The position numbers and the translations under genes were made by a program. 64,000 nucleotides of DNA from Nocardiopsis terrae (GTDB taxonomy: Bacteria > Actinomycetota > Actinomycetes > Streptosporangiales > Streptosporangiaceae): the NCBI RefSeq assembly GCF_014651695.1, contig NZ_BMXJ01000004.1:413611-477610 (forward strand), written 5' to 3'. The stretch's first letter is position 1; each line of letters opens with the position of its first letter. Shown here piece by piece: positions 25,566-34,551 of this stretch. The notes beneath the pieces were generated by a model. It did no database searches and was not told where the DNA came from. It worked only from the letters and a program-made list of their open reading frames with translations.

Positions 25566-26864
25566 ATGACTGATGTGTTGTGGCACACCTGGGCCGACAC
25601 CCACCAGGCCCGCCCCCGCCGTACGGCGACCCCCAACAGCACCGGGGAGGTCGCCTCCGCGGTCTCCTCAGCCGCCGCCGAGGACCTGCGCGTGCGCATG
25701 GTCGGCTCCGGCCACTCCTTCACGGACGTGGCCGTCACCGACGGCCTGCTCCTGGCACCCACCTCCCTGACCCGTGTGCGCTCGATCGACCCCGTGGCGG
25801 GCACCGCCACGGTCGAGGCGGGCCTGCCCCTGTGCGACTTCAACGACGCGCTGGCCGCGCGCGGCGTCGCGCTGGCCAACATGGGCGACATCGCGGTGCA
25901 GACCGTGTCCGGCGCGGTACAGACCGGCACCCACGGCACCGGTCGGGACGCGGGGGGCCTGGCGAGCCAGGTCGTGGGCATGGAGATGGTTCTCGCCGAC
26001 GGGTCCGTGGTCGAGTGCTCGGCCGACCGGGACCCGGACCTGTTCCACGCGGCCCGGGTGGGCCTGGGCGCCTTCGGCGTGGTGACGGCGCTGACGATGG
26101 CGGTCCGCCCGGCGTTCCTCCTGCACGCCCGGGAGGAGCCCATGCCCCTGGACGAGGTGCTGGAGCGCCTCCCCGAACTGCGCGCGGAGAACGACCACTT
26201 CGAGTTCTTCTGGTTCCCGCACACCGAGAGCACCAACACCAAGCGCAACAACGTCTCCCCGGGTCCGGCCGAGCCGCTGTCGAACTTCCGGTCCTGGCTG
26301 GACGACGACTTCCTGTCCAACACGCTCTTCGACCGGATCAACCGGGTGTGCCGCCGTTTCCCCTCGGTGGTCCCGGCCGTGAACCAGATCAGTTCCCGGG
26401 CGCTGTCCGCCCGGTCCTACACCGACGTCTCGCACAAGGTGTTCGCGTCGGTGCGCGACGTGCGGTTCGTGGAGATGGAGTACGCGATCCCGGCCGAGCA
26501 CGTGGCGGACGTCCTGCGCCAGACCCGGGAGATCGTGAACCGCGGCGACCACCGGGTGAGCTTCCCCGTGGAGGTGCGGTTCGCCCCGGCCGACGACGCC
26601 TGGCTGTCCACCGCCCACGAGCGGGAGACCGCCTACGTGGCGGTGCACATGTACAAGGGAACGCCCTACGAGTCCTACTTCGCCGACCTGGAGGCGGTCT
26701 TCACCTCCGTGGGCGGACGCCCGCACTGGGGCAAGATGCACACCCGCGACCGCGCCTACCTGGAGAGCGTCTACCCGCGTCTGGGAGATGCCCTGGCGGT
26801 GCGGGACCGGGTGGACCCGCACCGCCGCTTCGGCAACGCCTACCTGGACCGGGTGTTCGGCTGA
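25566..26864 (+). CDS. FAD-linked aldono-lactone oxidase (D-arabinono-1,4-lactone oxidase type)
   Basis: A 432-residue flavoprotein of the VAO/ALO family. The FAD-binding part includes MVGSGHSFTDVAVTDG (about 45) and TGTHGTGRDAGGLASQV (about 120). The C-terminal ALO domain has the conserved HWGKMH, a substrate/flavin motif, and ends DPHRRFGNAYLDRVF. Related enzymes oxidise L-gulono-, L-galactono- or D-arabinono-lactone or alditols. It lies divergent from the ferrochelatase gene, a conserved arrangement. Start ATG at 25566 coincides with the predicted transcription start. Physiological substrate not determined. Confidence 0.87.
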   Translation: MTDVLWHTWADTHQARPRRTATPNSTGEVASAVSSAAAEDLRVRMVGSGHSFTDVAVTDGLLLAPTSLTRVRSIDPVAGTATVEAGLPLCDFNDALAARGVALANMGDIAVQTVSGAVQTGTHGTGRDAGGLASQVVGMEMVLADGSVVECSADRDPDLFHAARVGLGAFGVVTALTMAVRPAFLLHAREEPMPLDEVLERLPELRAENDHFEFFWFPHTESTNTKRNNVSPGPAEPLSNFRSWLDDDFLSNTLFDRINRVCRRFPSVVPAVNQISSRALSARSYTDVSHKVFASVRDVRFVEMEYAIPAEHVADVLRQTREIVNRGDHRVSFPVEVRFAPADDAWLSTAHERETAYVAVHMYKGTPYESYFADLEAVFTSVGGRPHWGKMHTRDRAYLESVYPRLGDALAVRDRVDPHRRFGNAYLDRVFG

Positions 26865-26875
26865 GGGGCGTTCGG

Positions 26876-26898
26876 CCGGACCCTCCGGGAGGGGCCGG
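26876..26898. terminator. Probable terminator between convergent genes
   Basis: CCGGACCCTCC pairs with GGAGGGGCCGG (10 of 11 positions) with a minimal loop, 12 bases after the lactone oxidase stop. Confidence 0.4.
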
Positions 26899-26962
26899 GC
26901 CCGCGGCGCGGACCCGGGCGGCCGGGCACCGCGCCACGGGCGGGAGGGCCGCCGTGCCGGGC

Positions 26963-28018
26963 TCACTCCACGGGTGCCTCCGGCGCGGGCTCGGGCTGTG
27001 CGCCGCCCTCGGGCGCCTCCCCCGCCCCGGGGTCGGGAACCTCCGGGTCCCCCGGTTCCTCCGGAGTGCCCTCGTCCACCGGCGGTTCGACGGGGTCGGT
27101 CGTGTCCTCGGGGGTGTCCGGCCCGGCCTCCGACGGGGACGGGGTGGGTTCGGGTTCGGTCGGCGCCCCGGTCTCCGGCTCCCCCGTTCCGGCGCCGTCC
27201 TCAGTGGAGGGCCGTTCGTCTCCGGTGCCCTCGGGGGTTTCCTCCTCGACCTGTGCCGTGACGGAGCTGCCGCCGAGCAGGGAGGGCGAGGTGGGTTCGT
27301 CCTGTCCCTGGGTCCACGCGGTCAGGGAGCGGCCGGTGAACAGCTCGAAGGCCAGGATCACCAGCATGACCAGGACGAACACCGCCGCGGCCGAGACGGC
27401 CGCGGTACGCCAGCCGCGCTTGGGGCGCTTCCCGCCCGGTCCCTCCCCGGGACCGTCCGGGTCGCCGGTGTATCTGTCGTGGGCGGCGGGCATGAGCTCG
27501 GTGGCGTCGGGGGCCGCCGGGCCTCCCACGACGGCGGGGGCCTCGGGGTTGCCGAAACCGTGCGCGACGGTCTGCCCCGGCAGGTCCCGTCCCGGGGCCG
27601 GCATGGCCGTCGTCCGGGCCGCGTCCGGGTCCCCGAGCGGCCCGTGGAGGCCGGCGTCCGCGGCGGGGATCGCGTTGGCGTCGAACTCCGGGTCCACGGC
27701 ACCGGGGCGGACGGGGGAGCGCGCGCCGGTGTTCCTGGCGGCCTTCTTCTCCGCCAGCTCCTTCGCCTGCTCGCTGCTGCGGGTGATCCAGTGCTGGATC
27801 ACCGGGGCCGCGCTGGTGCTGAGCACGGCCATGACGGCGGTACCGATGACGGTGCCGTAGACGTTGAGGTAGGAGGCCGCGGTGGCCGCGGTCAGGGTCG
27901 CGACGCCGGCACCGGCGACCTGCGCCACGCTCAGGTCGATGCGTTTCCTCCTGCCCGCGCTCTCCTCCGGTCCCTCCTCGCCCGCCTCGGGTCCGTCCCC
28001 GTGCTCGGATCTTGGCAT
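26963..28018 (-). CDS. Membrane protein with acidic Pro/Glu-rich extracytoplasmic tail
   Basis: A 351-residue protein of no family I can name. A first hydrophobic region (about 30-75) contains LSVAQVAGAGVATLTAATAA and VIGTAVMAVLSTSAAPVI. A polar linker follows, then a strong transmembrane span (TAAVSAAAVFVLVMLVILAF, about 215-235). The last 100 residues are almost entirely Pro, Glu, Asp, Gly and Thr. Similar proteins lie beside sepH in related genomes as far as I recall. A scaffold or surface role is plausible; there is no catalytic signature. Confidence 0.6.
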   Translation of the reverse strand: MPRSEHGDGPEAGEEGPEESAGRRKRIDLSVAQVAGAGVATLTAATAASYLNVYGTVIGTAVMAVLSTSAAPVIQHWITRSSEQAKELAEKKAARNTGARSPVRPGAVDPEFDANAIPAADAGLHGPLGDPDAARTTAMPAPGRDLPGQTVAHGFGNPEAPAVVGGPAAPDATELMPAAHDRYTGDPDGPGEGPGGKRPKRGWRTAAVSAAAVFVLVMLVILAFELFTGRSLTAWTQGQDEPTSPSLLGGSSVTAQVEEETPEGTGDERPSTEDGAGTGEPETGAPTEPEPTPSPSEAGPDTPEDTTDPVEPPVDEGTPEEPGDPEVPDPGAGEAPEGGAQPEPAPEAPVE

Positions 28019-28588
28019 AGCGCTGTCCCCCCTTCGTCGGCCGCGTTCGGGCGCGGCGGGGCACTTGGTCGTGGGATGGGCGTGTGGTGGGGCATTTGAC
28101 CCCGTAGGCCCCAGACATCACAAACCGCCCATGAGTTGAAACTTCACCATAACGGGGACTCATCGCTGATAACGCCATGAGATTAGAAGGATCACTGTCT
28201 GGCATCCATCGGCGTGTCGATTTGCGAACACCAAGACGGCTCATGTTCGGACCTGGTCCGAGATCAGAGTTTTCCACAGCCCTGGGGTGATTCGGGAAGC
28301 GCGGGATACCATCACCGCGGAGCCTTCGCGCGGGATCGGCGACATTCCCCCACGATCGCTCCCGGTCGCGGAAGGTTCAGCGTGTCAAGATTGGCACCGG
28401 AAGCGACCGTGAGGGCCCCGGAACCTCGGGGCAGCTCCCGCCGTGGTGCCCACCACGGGCCGGGAGGCGGGCACAGTTCGGACATGCCGGGCGCGGTACT
28501 GGCCGAACAGTTGTCGGCCGACCAGACTTGGAGAACGCGGGGGACGGTCCGCCGGACCGGCTCTCGACGGGACGCGAAAGGGAGGGCG
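28019..28588. other. 570-bp divergent intergenic region upstream of sepH
   Basis: Visibly richer in A/T than its surroundings, especially 28100-28220. Candidate -10 elements are TACCAT near 28308 for the rightward sepH gene and TATGGT (about 28150, minus strand) for the leftward gene. A single TTTTCCACA (28270-28278) resembles a DnaA box but stands alone. No gene is supported. Confidence 0.45.
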
Positions 28589-29989
28589 ATGCACGAGCTT
28601 CGCCTCGTGGCCGTGAGTGAGGACGGCACCTACCTGGTGCTGGCCAGCACCGGCCGTGGCACCCGCTTCATGCTGCCCGTCGACGACCGCCTCCGTGCCG
28701 CAGTACGCGGCCAGTTCTCCCGGCTCGGCCAGTACGAGATCGAAGTGGAGAATCCGTTGCGCCCCAAGGAAATCCAGGCCCGCATCCGGTCCGGCGAGAC
28801 CGCGGAGGCCATCTCCGAGATCTCCGGGATACCCATCGAACGGGTGCGCTGGTTCGAGGGCCCCGTCCTCCAGGAGCGCGAGTACATCGCGCAGCAGGCC
28901 CAGCGCGCCACCGTGCGTTCACACGGCGACGCCGCACCGGGCCCCTCCCTGGAGGAGGTGGTCACCAGAAGAATCGGCGCCCACCAGCTGGAGACCGGCG
29001 ACGCGGTGTGGGACTCGTGGAAGCGGGAGGACCGTTCCTGGCAGCTCAAGCTCGTCTTCCTGCACGGCGGCGACGAGCGCGTAGCCCACTGGCTGTACGA
29101 GCCCAGACACAACAGCGTCGTCCCCGCCGACGAGGAGGCCGACCGGTTCTCCTCCAACGAGCCCCTGGGCGCGCCGCCCTCCCCCGGCACGAACGTCACA
29201 CCCTTCGCCCCGCGCCGTAACGAGGCCGCCACCGACCTACCCCGCATGGACGCACAGTCCGCCGCCGAGCGACGTCACGACCACGTCGCCCCGCGCCGCC
29301 TGTCGCCCGCGCAGGACACGCCGTTGGACGAACCGCTGCACCCCGTGGCGCGGCGCACCGAGACCGACCAGTTCGGTGTCCCGCTCCGGGAGGAGCGCCA
29401 CCGCCAGGCGCCGCAACCCCCGGAACCCGCGCCCCGACGGCCCCTGGAGCGCCCCAGCGAACGGTTCGCGGAACGTCCGGACGAGGCGCCGCCCGCGGCA
29501 CCCCTGCCGCAGACGCACCGGCCCGCCGCGCCCCGGCCCGAGCCGGTCCACCGACAGTTCACCGAACCGGCCGAGGCCCCGCCCGCGCACCCCGAACCCC
29601 GCGGGTACGGGCTGGAGGAGAGCGGGCCCGCCGCACACCGGGCCCCCGAGCACGCCGAACCCCGGCAGCGGACCGGGCCTCCCAGCGCGCCGGAGTGGTC
29701 GGACGCCCCGTCCGCACCGGCGGCCGCACCACGGACCGACCCGGAGGAGGAGGCCCCGGCCGCCGAGGAGCCCGCACAGCAGCGGCCGCGCCGCCGCCGC
29801 GCCACCATCGACCTCAACGACGCCGGAACGCCGCGCCGCGCCGCCGGGGAGCAGCCGCCCGCGGCGGCCGTCCCGGCCGCGGCCAACGGCTCCACCGCCG
29901 CAGGGCCCGCCAAGCGCAAGGGGCGGGGGCGCCGGGCCTCGGTGCCCTCCTGGGACGAGATCATGTTCGGTTCGAAGAAGAACGACTGA
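28589..29989 (+). CDS. sepH: Septation protein SepH
   Basis: A 466-residue cell-division protein. The conserved N-terminal DUF3071 domain (1 to about 170) starts MHELRLVAVSEDGTYLVL and has a helix-turn-helix-like segment, KEIQARIRSGETAEAISEIS. A long disordered region rich in Pro, Arg and Glu follows, then a short conserved basic tail, RGRRASVPSWDEIMFGSKK. In Streptomyces SepH binds and stimulates FtsZ assembly at sporulation and vegetative septa. AAAGGGAGGG precedes the ATG at 28589; the frame is open for 375 bases upstream, but that part is not conserved coding sequence. Confidence 0.92.
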   Translation: MHELRLVAVSEDGTYLVLASTGRGTRFMLPVDDRLRAAVRGQFSRLGQYEIEVENPLRPKEIQARIRSGETAEAISEISGIPIERVRWFEGPVLQEREYIAQQAQRATVRSHGDAAPGPSLEEVVTRRIGAHQLETGDAVWDSWKREDRSWQLKLVFLHGGDERVAHWLYEPRHNSVVPADEEADRFSSNEPLGAPPSPGTNVTPFAPRRNEAATDLPRMDAQSAAERRHDHVAPRRLSPAQDTPLDEPLHPVARRTETDQFGVPLREERHRQAPQPPEPAPRRPLERPSERFAERPDEAPPAAPLPQTHRPAAPRPEPVHRQFTEPAEAPPAHPEPRGYGLEESGPAAHRAPEHAEPRQRTGPPSAPEWSDAPSAPAAAPRTDPEEEAPAAEEPAQQRPRRRRATIDLNDAGTPRRAAGEQPPAAAVPAAANGSTAAGPAKRKGRGRRASVPSWDEIMFGSKKND

Positions 29990-30034
29990 CCGAACGGCAC
30001 AGAGGCGCCGGGGACGGCACCGGCACACCCCGTG

Positions 30035-30066
30035 GGAGGGCGGTCGCGCGCGAGCGGCCGCCCTCC
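30035..30066. terminator. Bidirectional terminator
   Basis: 13-bp stem (30035-30047 and 30054-30066, arm GGAGGGCGGTCGC, one G-T pair) around a 6-base loop, between convergent sepH and the PH-domain gene. Confidence 0.6.
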
Positions 30067-30117
30067 TCCCCGTTCCGGCGACGCCTGCCGGAGGTGCCCC
30101 CGGTGGCCCGGGCCGCG

Positions 30118-31986
30118 TCAGGCCGACCCGCGGCCCGGACCCCGCAGATCGTCCGCCCAGCCCTCCTCGTCCCCGTCCGCGGCGAGGAAGGGGCGCACCA
30201 TCTCGGGGGTGATCCGGGCGGCGAAGTCCACGGACTCCTCCAGGGAGGCGTCCTGTGCGGTGTAGCCACCCGCGCCCGCACCCACGGTGACCTGGAGGTC
30301 CGCCAGGCGGGACCGGCGTTGGAAGAGGGTCTGGGTCCAGGTCCACCCGATCACCGCGGACCGCTCCACCGTGGCCTGGGAACGGGACAGCGACCCCGAG
30401 CGCACGCTCACCCGCTCACCGTCGTAGCCGTGCCCCAGCGAACGGTAGCGGTCGACCGCGAGGGGCACCCCCAGCAGGGCCAGGACCCCGGCGACCGCCG
30501 CCGGCCACACGGCGCCGAAGGCCAGGGCCACGGCAGCCACCGCGGCGAAGGGCAGCACCGCACGGATCAGCCGCCGGTACAACGCCGCCCGGGGATGCCG
30601 GGTCAGCGGCCCCCGGAACAGGGCCAGAGCGCTGTCCACGACCTCCTCCACCCGGGGCCTCGGGCCGACCGGCAACAGAACCGCGCGGGTGGCGGTGTCG
30701 CCCAGGCCGGTGACGATGGCGCGCAGCCCCACCGCCCCGCGGGTGCGTTCGAGGGGGTTGTCCAGCAGTTCGTACCCGCGGATGCGCCGCTTCTCCAGGG
30801 TGACGCTGCGCCGGGTGAACAGACCGCGCTCGGCGACCAGGGAGCCGTCCCGGTCCCTGAGTGAGAACCCCCAGTGGGTCAGGGAGTAGGAGACCACCGC
30901 GAACAGCGGCATCAGAGCCACCAGCACACCCACGGACACCGTCCCGAACACGAGGAGGAAGGCGCTGTCGGTGCTGGTCACCCAGTCGACGAAGAAGTCG
31001 GTGGCCACCTCCCCCGCCGACTGCTGGACCATGCCGAGCAGGGTCGCCAGGACGACGAACGGGGTCAGCAGGTACCCCAGGCTGAGCACCCCGTACAGGT
31101 ACCAGCTCCGGGGCATCGTGAAGTGGGTGACGGTGGCATCGGGGTCGTCGATGTCATCGGCGACCCCGTCCGCGCCCGGCGGGTCCTCCGTCGTACCGGA
31201 GGTGTCCCGGCCGGGCTCGGGGCCCTGCGCTGGGTCCGCGGCCCGCGGTCCCCGCCGCGCCGCCGCGTCCCGCCCCGTGAGCACGGCCCTGCGGTGCAGC
31301 AGTACCCGGCGCAACCGCTCGGCCTCGGCTGCGGAGACCGCGTCGAGTTTGCCGTCCTCGGTGGCCCCGGCCGATCCGGCCGCCGCCTCGATCCGGACCA
31401 CCGCGACGCCGAGCATCCGGTGCAGGAGGGTGCTGGTGACGTCCACCCCGCGGACGCGTTCCAGCGGGATCGTGCGCCGGGAACGCCGGATGAGGCCCCT
31501 GCGGATCTCGATCCGGTCGTCCTCCACCTCGTAGCGGAACGTCCTCCAGGTGACGAGCCCACCGATCAGGAGTGCGACGACACCCGCCCCCGTGGCCGTC
31601 AGCAGCCACGGGTTGAACCCGCCGACCACCAGGCCGGCCAGGACGGGCAGGAGAAGGCCCCTGAGCTGGTTGATCGGACCGACGACCATGCTGCGCGGGC
31701 TGAGCCGGCGGGCACTGCGCGCACCGGAGCCGGCGGGCGGCCCGCCCTCTGGTGCCTCACCCCACCAGGAACGGGGCTGTTCGGCGGCGGAGGGCGCGTC
31801 GGCGGCGGCCCCGCCGACGGCAGGGGCCGAGGGTGCGGAACCGGGGTCGGAGACCTCCGCCGCGCCCTGGCCCGGTCCGCGCGCGGTTCCGGAGGGTGTG
31901 CTTCCCGGCGCGACCCAGCCTCCCGTCGCGGGGTCGGTGGGTTCGGCGCCGTGGGGGTTCGGTTCGGATTCGTGCCGTCGGTCCAT
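30118..31986 (-). CDS. Large PH-domain (YdbT-like) membrane protein
   Basis: A 622-residue protein. After a low-complexity N-terminus (about 110 residues), paired hydrophobic segments alternate with bacterial PH-2 (DUF304) domains: FRYEVEDDRIEIRRGLIRR...IPLERVRGVD (about 150-190), HWGFSLRDRDGSLVAERGLF (about 390) and YDGERVSVRSGSLSRSQATV (about 540). The ATG overlaps the stop of the smaller PH gene (ATGA). YdbS/YdbT-type pairs are membrane proteins of largely unknown role; in Bacillus they protect against bacteriocin-like compounds. Confidence 0.8.
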   Translation of the reverse strand: MDRRHESEPNPHGAEPTDPATGGWVAPGSTPSGTARGPGQGAAEVSDPGSAPSAPAVGGAAADAPSAAEQPRSWWGEAPEGGPPAGSGARSARRLSPRSMVVGPINQLRGLLLPVLAGLVVGGFNPWLLTATGAGVVALLIGGLVTWRTFRYEVEDDRIEIRRGLIRRSRRTIPLERVRGVDVTSTLLHRMLGVAVVRIEAAAGSAGATEDGKLDAVSAAEAERLRRVLLHRRAVLTGRDAAARRGPRAADPAQGPEPGRDTSGTTEDPPGADGVADDIDDPDATVTHFTMPRSWYLYGVLSLGYLLTPFVVLATLLGMVQQSAGEVATDFFVDWVTSTDSAFLLVFGTVSVGVLVALMPLFAVVSYSLTHWGFSLRDRDGSLVAERGLFTRRSVTLEKRRIRGYELLDNPLERTRGAVGLRAIVTGLGDTATRAVLLPVGPRPRVEEVVDSALALFRGPLTRHPRAALYRRLIRAVLPFAAVAAVALAFGAVWPAAVAGVLALLGVPLAVDRYRSLGHGYDGERVSVRSGSLSRSQATVERSAVIGWTWTQTLFQRRSRLADLQVTVGAGAGGYTAQDASLEESVDFAARITPEMVRPFLAADGDEEGWADDLRGPGRGSA

Positions 31987-32567
31987 CAGGTCGCGTCGTC
32001 CCGCAGGGTTCCGGCACGCACGGCGAGCTCCTCGCTGATCCGGCGCGCCTCGTCGGAGTCCAGGCCCTCGATGGTCGAGGAACCGGCGTAGGAGGCGGTC
32101 TGGACCTGGAGCGTGGCCACGTCGAAGACCCGCTCCAGCCAGCCCTGGGTGTGGTCCACGGTCTGGAGCCGGTTGACCGGAACCAGCTGCCAGGTGCGGC
32201 TGATCCACCCGGCCCGGGTGTAGATGACGTCCGCACCGACCTCCCACCGGTGCACCCGGTACCGCCAGGAGGGCACGATCGCGATCTTGGCCAGCGCGTA
32301 CACCGAGTAGGCCACCGGCAGCATCCAGGCGTTCTCCGCCGCCCGCTCGGGGATCCAGGCCCAGGGCGCCGAACTCGCGCCCCAGGCGAGAAGGCTCAAC
32401 ACGACCAGGGTGAGGACCGCCCCGAAGAGCAGCCGCAGCGTCCAGACCCCGATCGCGCGTCCGCTCACCCGCCGCGAGGGCGGGCGCAGCCGTGCGCTGC
32501 CGGTCCGTTCCGGTGGCTGCGAGGGCTCTCCCCTGGGGGGAATGGCGTCATGCGGCGGGGTGTTCAT
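31986..32567 (-). CDS. Small PH-domain (YdbS-like) membrane protein
   Basis: A 193-residue protein with two hydrophobic segments (about 45-70 and 80-100) followed by one bacterial PH-2 domain: YRVHRWEVGADVIYTRAGWI, then VPVNRLQTVDHTQGWLERV. It forms a coupled pair with the larger PH protein. I chose ATG at 32567; GTG codons at 32570 and 32576 are also in frame. A TAGACT -10 (32578-32583, minus strand) would start transcription near 32571, so the mRNA is essentially leaderless. Confidence 0.8.
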   Translation of the reverse strand: MNTPPHDAIPPRGEPSQPPERTGSARLRPPSRRVSGRAIGVWTLRLLFGAVLTLVVLSLLAWGASSAPWAWIPERAAENAWMLPVAYSVYALAKIAIVPSWRYRVHRWEVGADVIYTRAGWISRTWQLVPVNRLQTVDHTQGWLERVFDVATLQVQTASYAGSSTIEGLDSDEARRISEELAVRAGTLRDDAT

Positions 32568-32613
32568 CACCTGCACGAGTCTAGGCCGTGGCTTCCCGGA
32601 CGGGGCGTGCGCC

Positions 32614-32658
32614 TATGGTGTCAGAGCGGGGCGAGTCAGACTGTCAGCGTTCTGTCAG
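32614..32658 (+). promoter_or_regulatory. Promoter and repeated TGTCAG motifs upstream of the DrrA-like gene
   Basis: TATGGT (32614-32619) is a possible -10. Four near-identical hexamers follow: TGTCAG at 32619, AGTCAG at 32634, TGTCAG at 32642 and TGTCAG at 32653, all on one strand. They may be binding sites for a regulator of the exporter. Confidence 0.35.
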
Positions 32659-32702
32659 TGCAGGTCGGCACACTTGGGGACAGACGTTGAAACGGAGGAC
32701 CA

Positions 32703-33677
32703 ATGACTGACGCCATCCGCGCGGAAGGGCTGGTCAAACACTTCAAGGGCAAGACCGCCCTCGACGGTGTGGACCTGACGGCCGAGTCGGGGGCCGTGCT
32801 GGGCGTCCTGGGGCCCAACGGGTCCGGGAAGACGACGACCGTGCGCATCCTCTCCACCCTGCTCAGACCGGACGCCGGGCATGCCACCGTCGGCGGCTTC
32901 GACGTGGTCCGCGAACCACACGAGGTCCGCCGCCAGATCGGCCTGACCGGGCAGTACGCGGCAGTGGACGCCGAACTGACCGGCACCCAGAACCTGGTGC
33001 TCATCGCCCGCCTGCTCGGGTTCGGCCGCGCCGACGCACGGGCCAGGGCAAGGGAGCTCCTGGAGCGCTTCGGGCTCGCCGACGCCGCCGACCGCCCCGC
33101 CAAGACCTACTCCGGCGGGATGCGCCGCCGGCTGGACCTGGCGGCGAGCCTGGTGGGACGGCCCGCCCTGCTGTACCTGGACGAACCGACCACCGGCCTG
33201 GACCCGCACAGCCGCATCGGTCTGTGGGAGGTCGTGCGCGGACTCGTGAACGACGGCGTGACCGTGCTGCTCACCACCCAGTACCTGGAGGAGGCCGACC
33301 AGCTCGCCGACGACATCATGGTCCTGGACCACGGCCGGGTGATCAGCCGGGGCACCCCCGAGGAGCTGAAGAACCAGGCCGGCGACCAGGTACTGCAACT
33401 GCGCACCGTCGACCCCGCGCAGCTGCCGCTGGCCACCCGGATCGTCGAGGCCGTCACCAGCACCCCGGCGACCACGGACGGGATGCTCCTCAGCGTCCCG
33501 GTCACCGACTCCGGCGTCCTGCCCGAGACGGTGCGCCGCCTGGACGAGCAGGGGGTGTCCGTCGCCGAGCTCTCCCTGCGCAAGCCGAGCCTGGACGAGG
33601 TCTTCCTCGCCCTCACCGGGCACACCGCCGAAGACGAGAGCACGGGCACGCCCGCGAACGAAGGGACCCCCGCATGA
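32703..33677 (+). CDS. DrrA-like drug-exporter ATP-binding protein
   Basis: A 324-residue ABC ATPase of the daunorubicin-resistance type. Walker A is GPNGSGKTTT (about 39), signature TYSGGMRRRLDLAASL, Walker B LLYLDEPTTGLDP, H-loop TTQYLEEAD. The C-terminal region with LRKPSLDEVFLALTG is characteristic of DrrA proteins. ACGGAGGA precedes the ATG. The stop overlaps the start of the permease gene. Likely exports a hydrophobic or antibiotic-like compound; the actual substrate is unknown. Confidence 0.9.
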   Translation: MTDAIRAEGLVKHFKGKTALDGVDLTAESGAVLGVLGPNGSGKTTTVRILSTLLRPDAGHATVGGFDVVREPHEVRRQIGLTGQYAAVDAELTGTQNLVLIARLLGFGRADARARARELLERFGLADAADRPAKTYSGGMRRRLDLAASLVGRPALLYLDEPTTGLDPHSRIGLWEVVRGLVNDGVTVLLTTQYLEEADQLADDIMVLDHGRVISRGTPEELKNQAGDQVLQLRTVDPAQLPLATRIVEAVTSTPATTDGMLLSVPVTDSGVLPETVRRLDEQGVSVAELSLRKPSLDEVFLALTGHTAEDESTGTPANEGTPA

Positions 33678-34501
33678 GCACCGTGACGACCCCGAAGCGA
33701 CCGGTGGCGGGGGGCGCTCCGGTGGCGCCGCCGAACGTCTCCCCGCTGACCACCGTCCAGAACGGGCTCCAGCTCACCTGGCGCAGCATCCTGAAGATCA
33801 AGGCCAACCCCGAAGAGGTCTTCGGGCTCATGCTGCAGCCGGTCATGTTCGTGACCCTGTTCGTGTTCGTCTTCGGACAGGCGATGATGGGCGACTGGCA
33901 GGCCTACCGCGACTTCCTGATGCCCGGCATCATCGCGCAGTCGGTCATCTTCGCCACGATGGGCACCGGTTTCAGCCTGAGCCAGGACGTGGAGAAGGGG
34001 ATCTTCGACCGGTTCCGGTCCCTGCCCATCGCTCGTTCGGCCCCGCTGATCGGCGCGGTCCTGGGCGACCTGGTGCGCTACGCGATCACCGTGGTCATGG
34101 TGATGCTCGTGGGACTGGCCATCGGTTTCCGCCCCGAGGGCGGGGTGACCGGCGTGGTCGCCGCCAGCGCGCTGGTGCTGCTGTTCGCGTTCGCGCTGTG
34201 CTGGATGTCGGCCTTCGTGGGCATGATCGTCCGCACACCCATGGCCGTGCAGTCGTTCGCGATGATCCTGCTGTTCCCGCTGACCTTCGGCAGCTCGACC
34301 TTCGTCTCGCCGGACGACATGCCGGGCTGGCTGGCTCCGATCGCCGCGAACAACCCCGTCACCCACGTCGTGGACGCCATGCGCGGGCTGATGCTCGGCG
34401 GTGACGTCGCCGGCCCCCTGACCTGGACCCTGGTCTGGACCGTCCTGATCACCGCGGTCTTCTTCCCGCTGGCGGTGTGGGCCTACCGCCGACGCACCTG
34501 A
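33674..34501 (+). CDS. DrrB-like ABC-2 permease
   Basis: A 275-residue permease with six hydrophobic segments. The N-terminal cytoplasmic segment TWRSILKIKANPEEVFGLML and LLFPLTFGSSTFVSPDDMPG are typical of the DrrB branch of ABC-2 exporters, as is NNPVTHVVDAMRGLMLGG. It starts within the DrrA stop (ATGA), so the two are made in equal amounts. A strong hairpin follows. The converging regulator gene ends 50 bases away. Confidence 0.9.
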   Translation: MSTVTTPKRPVAGGAPVAPPNVSPLTTVQNGLQLTWRSILKIKANPEEVFGLMLQPVMFVTLFVFVFGQAMMGDWQAYRDFLMPGIIAQSVIFATMGTGFSLSQDVEKGIFDRFRSLPIARSAPLIGAVLGDLVRYAITVVMVMLVGLAIGFRPEGGVTGVVAASALVLLFAFALCWMSAFVGMIVRTPMAVQSFAMILLFPLTFGSSTFVSPDDMPGWLAPIAANNPVTHVVDAMRGLMLGGDVAGPLTWTLVWTVLITAVFFPLAVWAYRRRT

Positions 34502-34512
34502 CACACACCGCA

Positions 34513-34547
34513 GCGGGGCGGCGCCGCGGTCCGCGGCACCGCCCCGC
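34513..34547. terminator. Bidirectional terminator
   Basis: Near-perfect 15-bp stem beginning GCGGGGCGGC at 34513 and ending CCGCCCCGC at 34547, with a 5-base loop, between the DrrB-like gene and the convergent regulator gene. Confidence 0.65.
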
Positions 34548-34551
34548 GGAC

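Noticed and set aside
28270-28278. DnaA-box-like TTTTCCACA upstream of sepH
   Set aside because: Single copy with one mismatch to the usual TTGTCCACA; no cluster, so no origin can be claimed.
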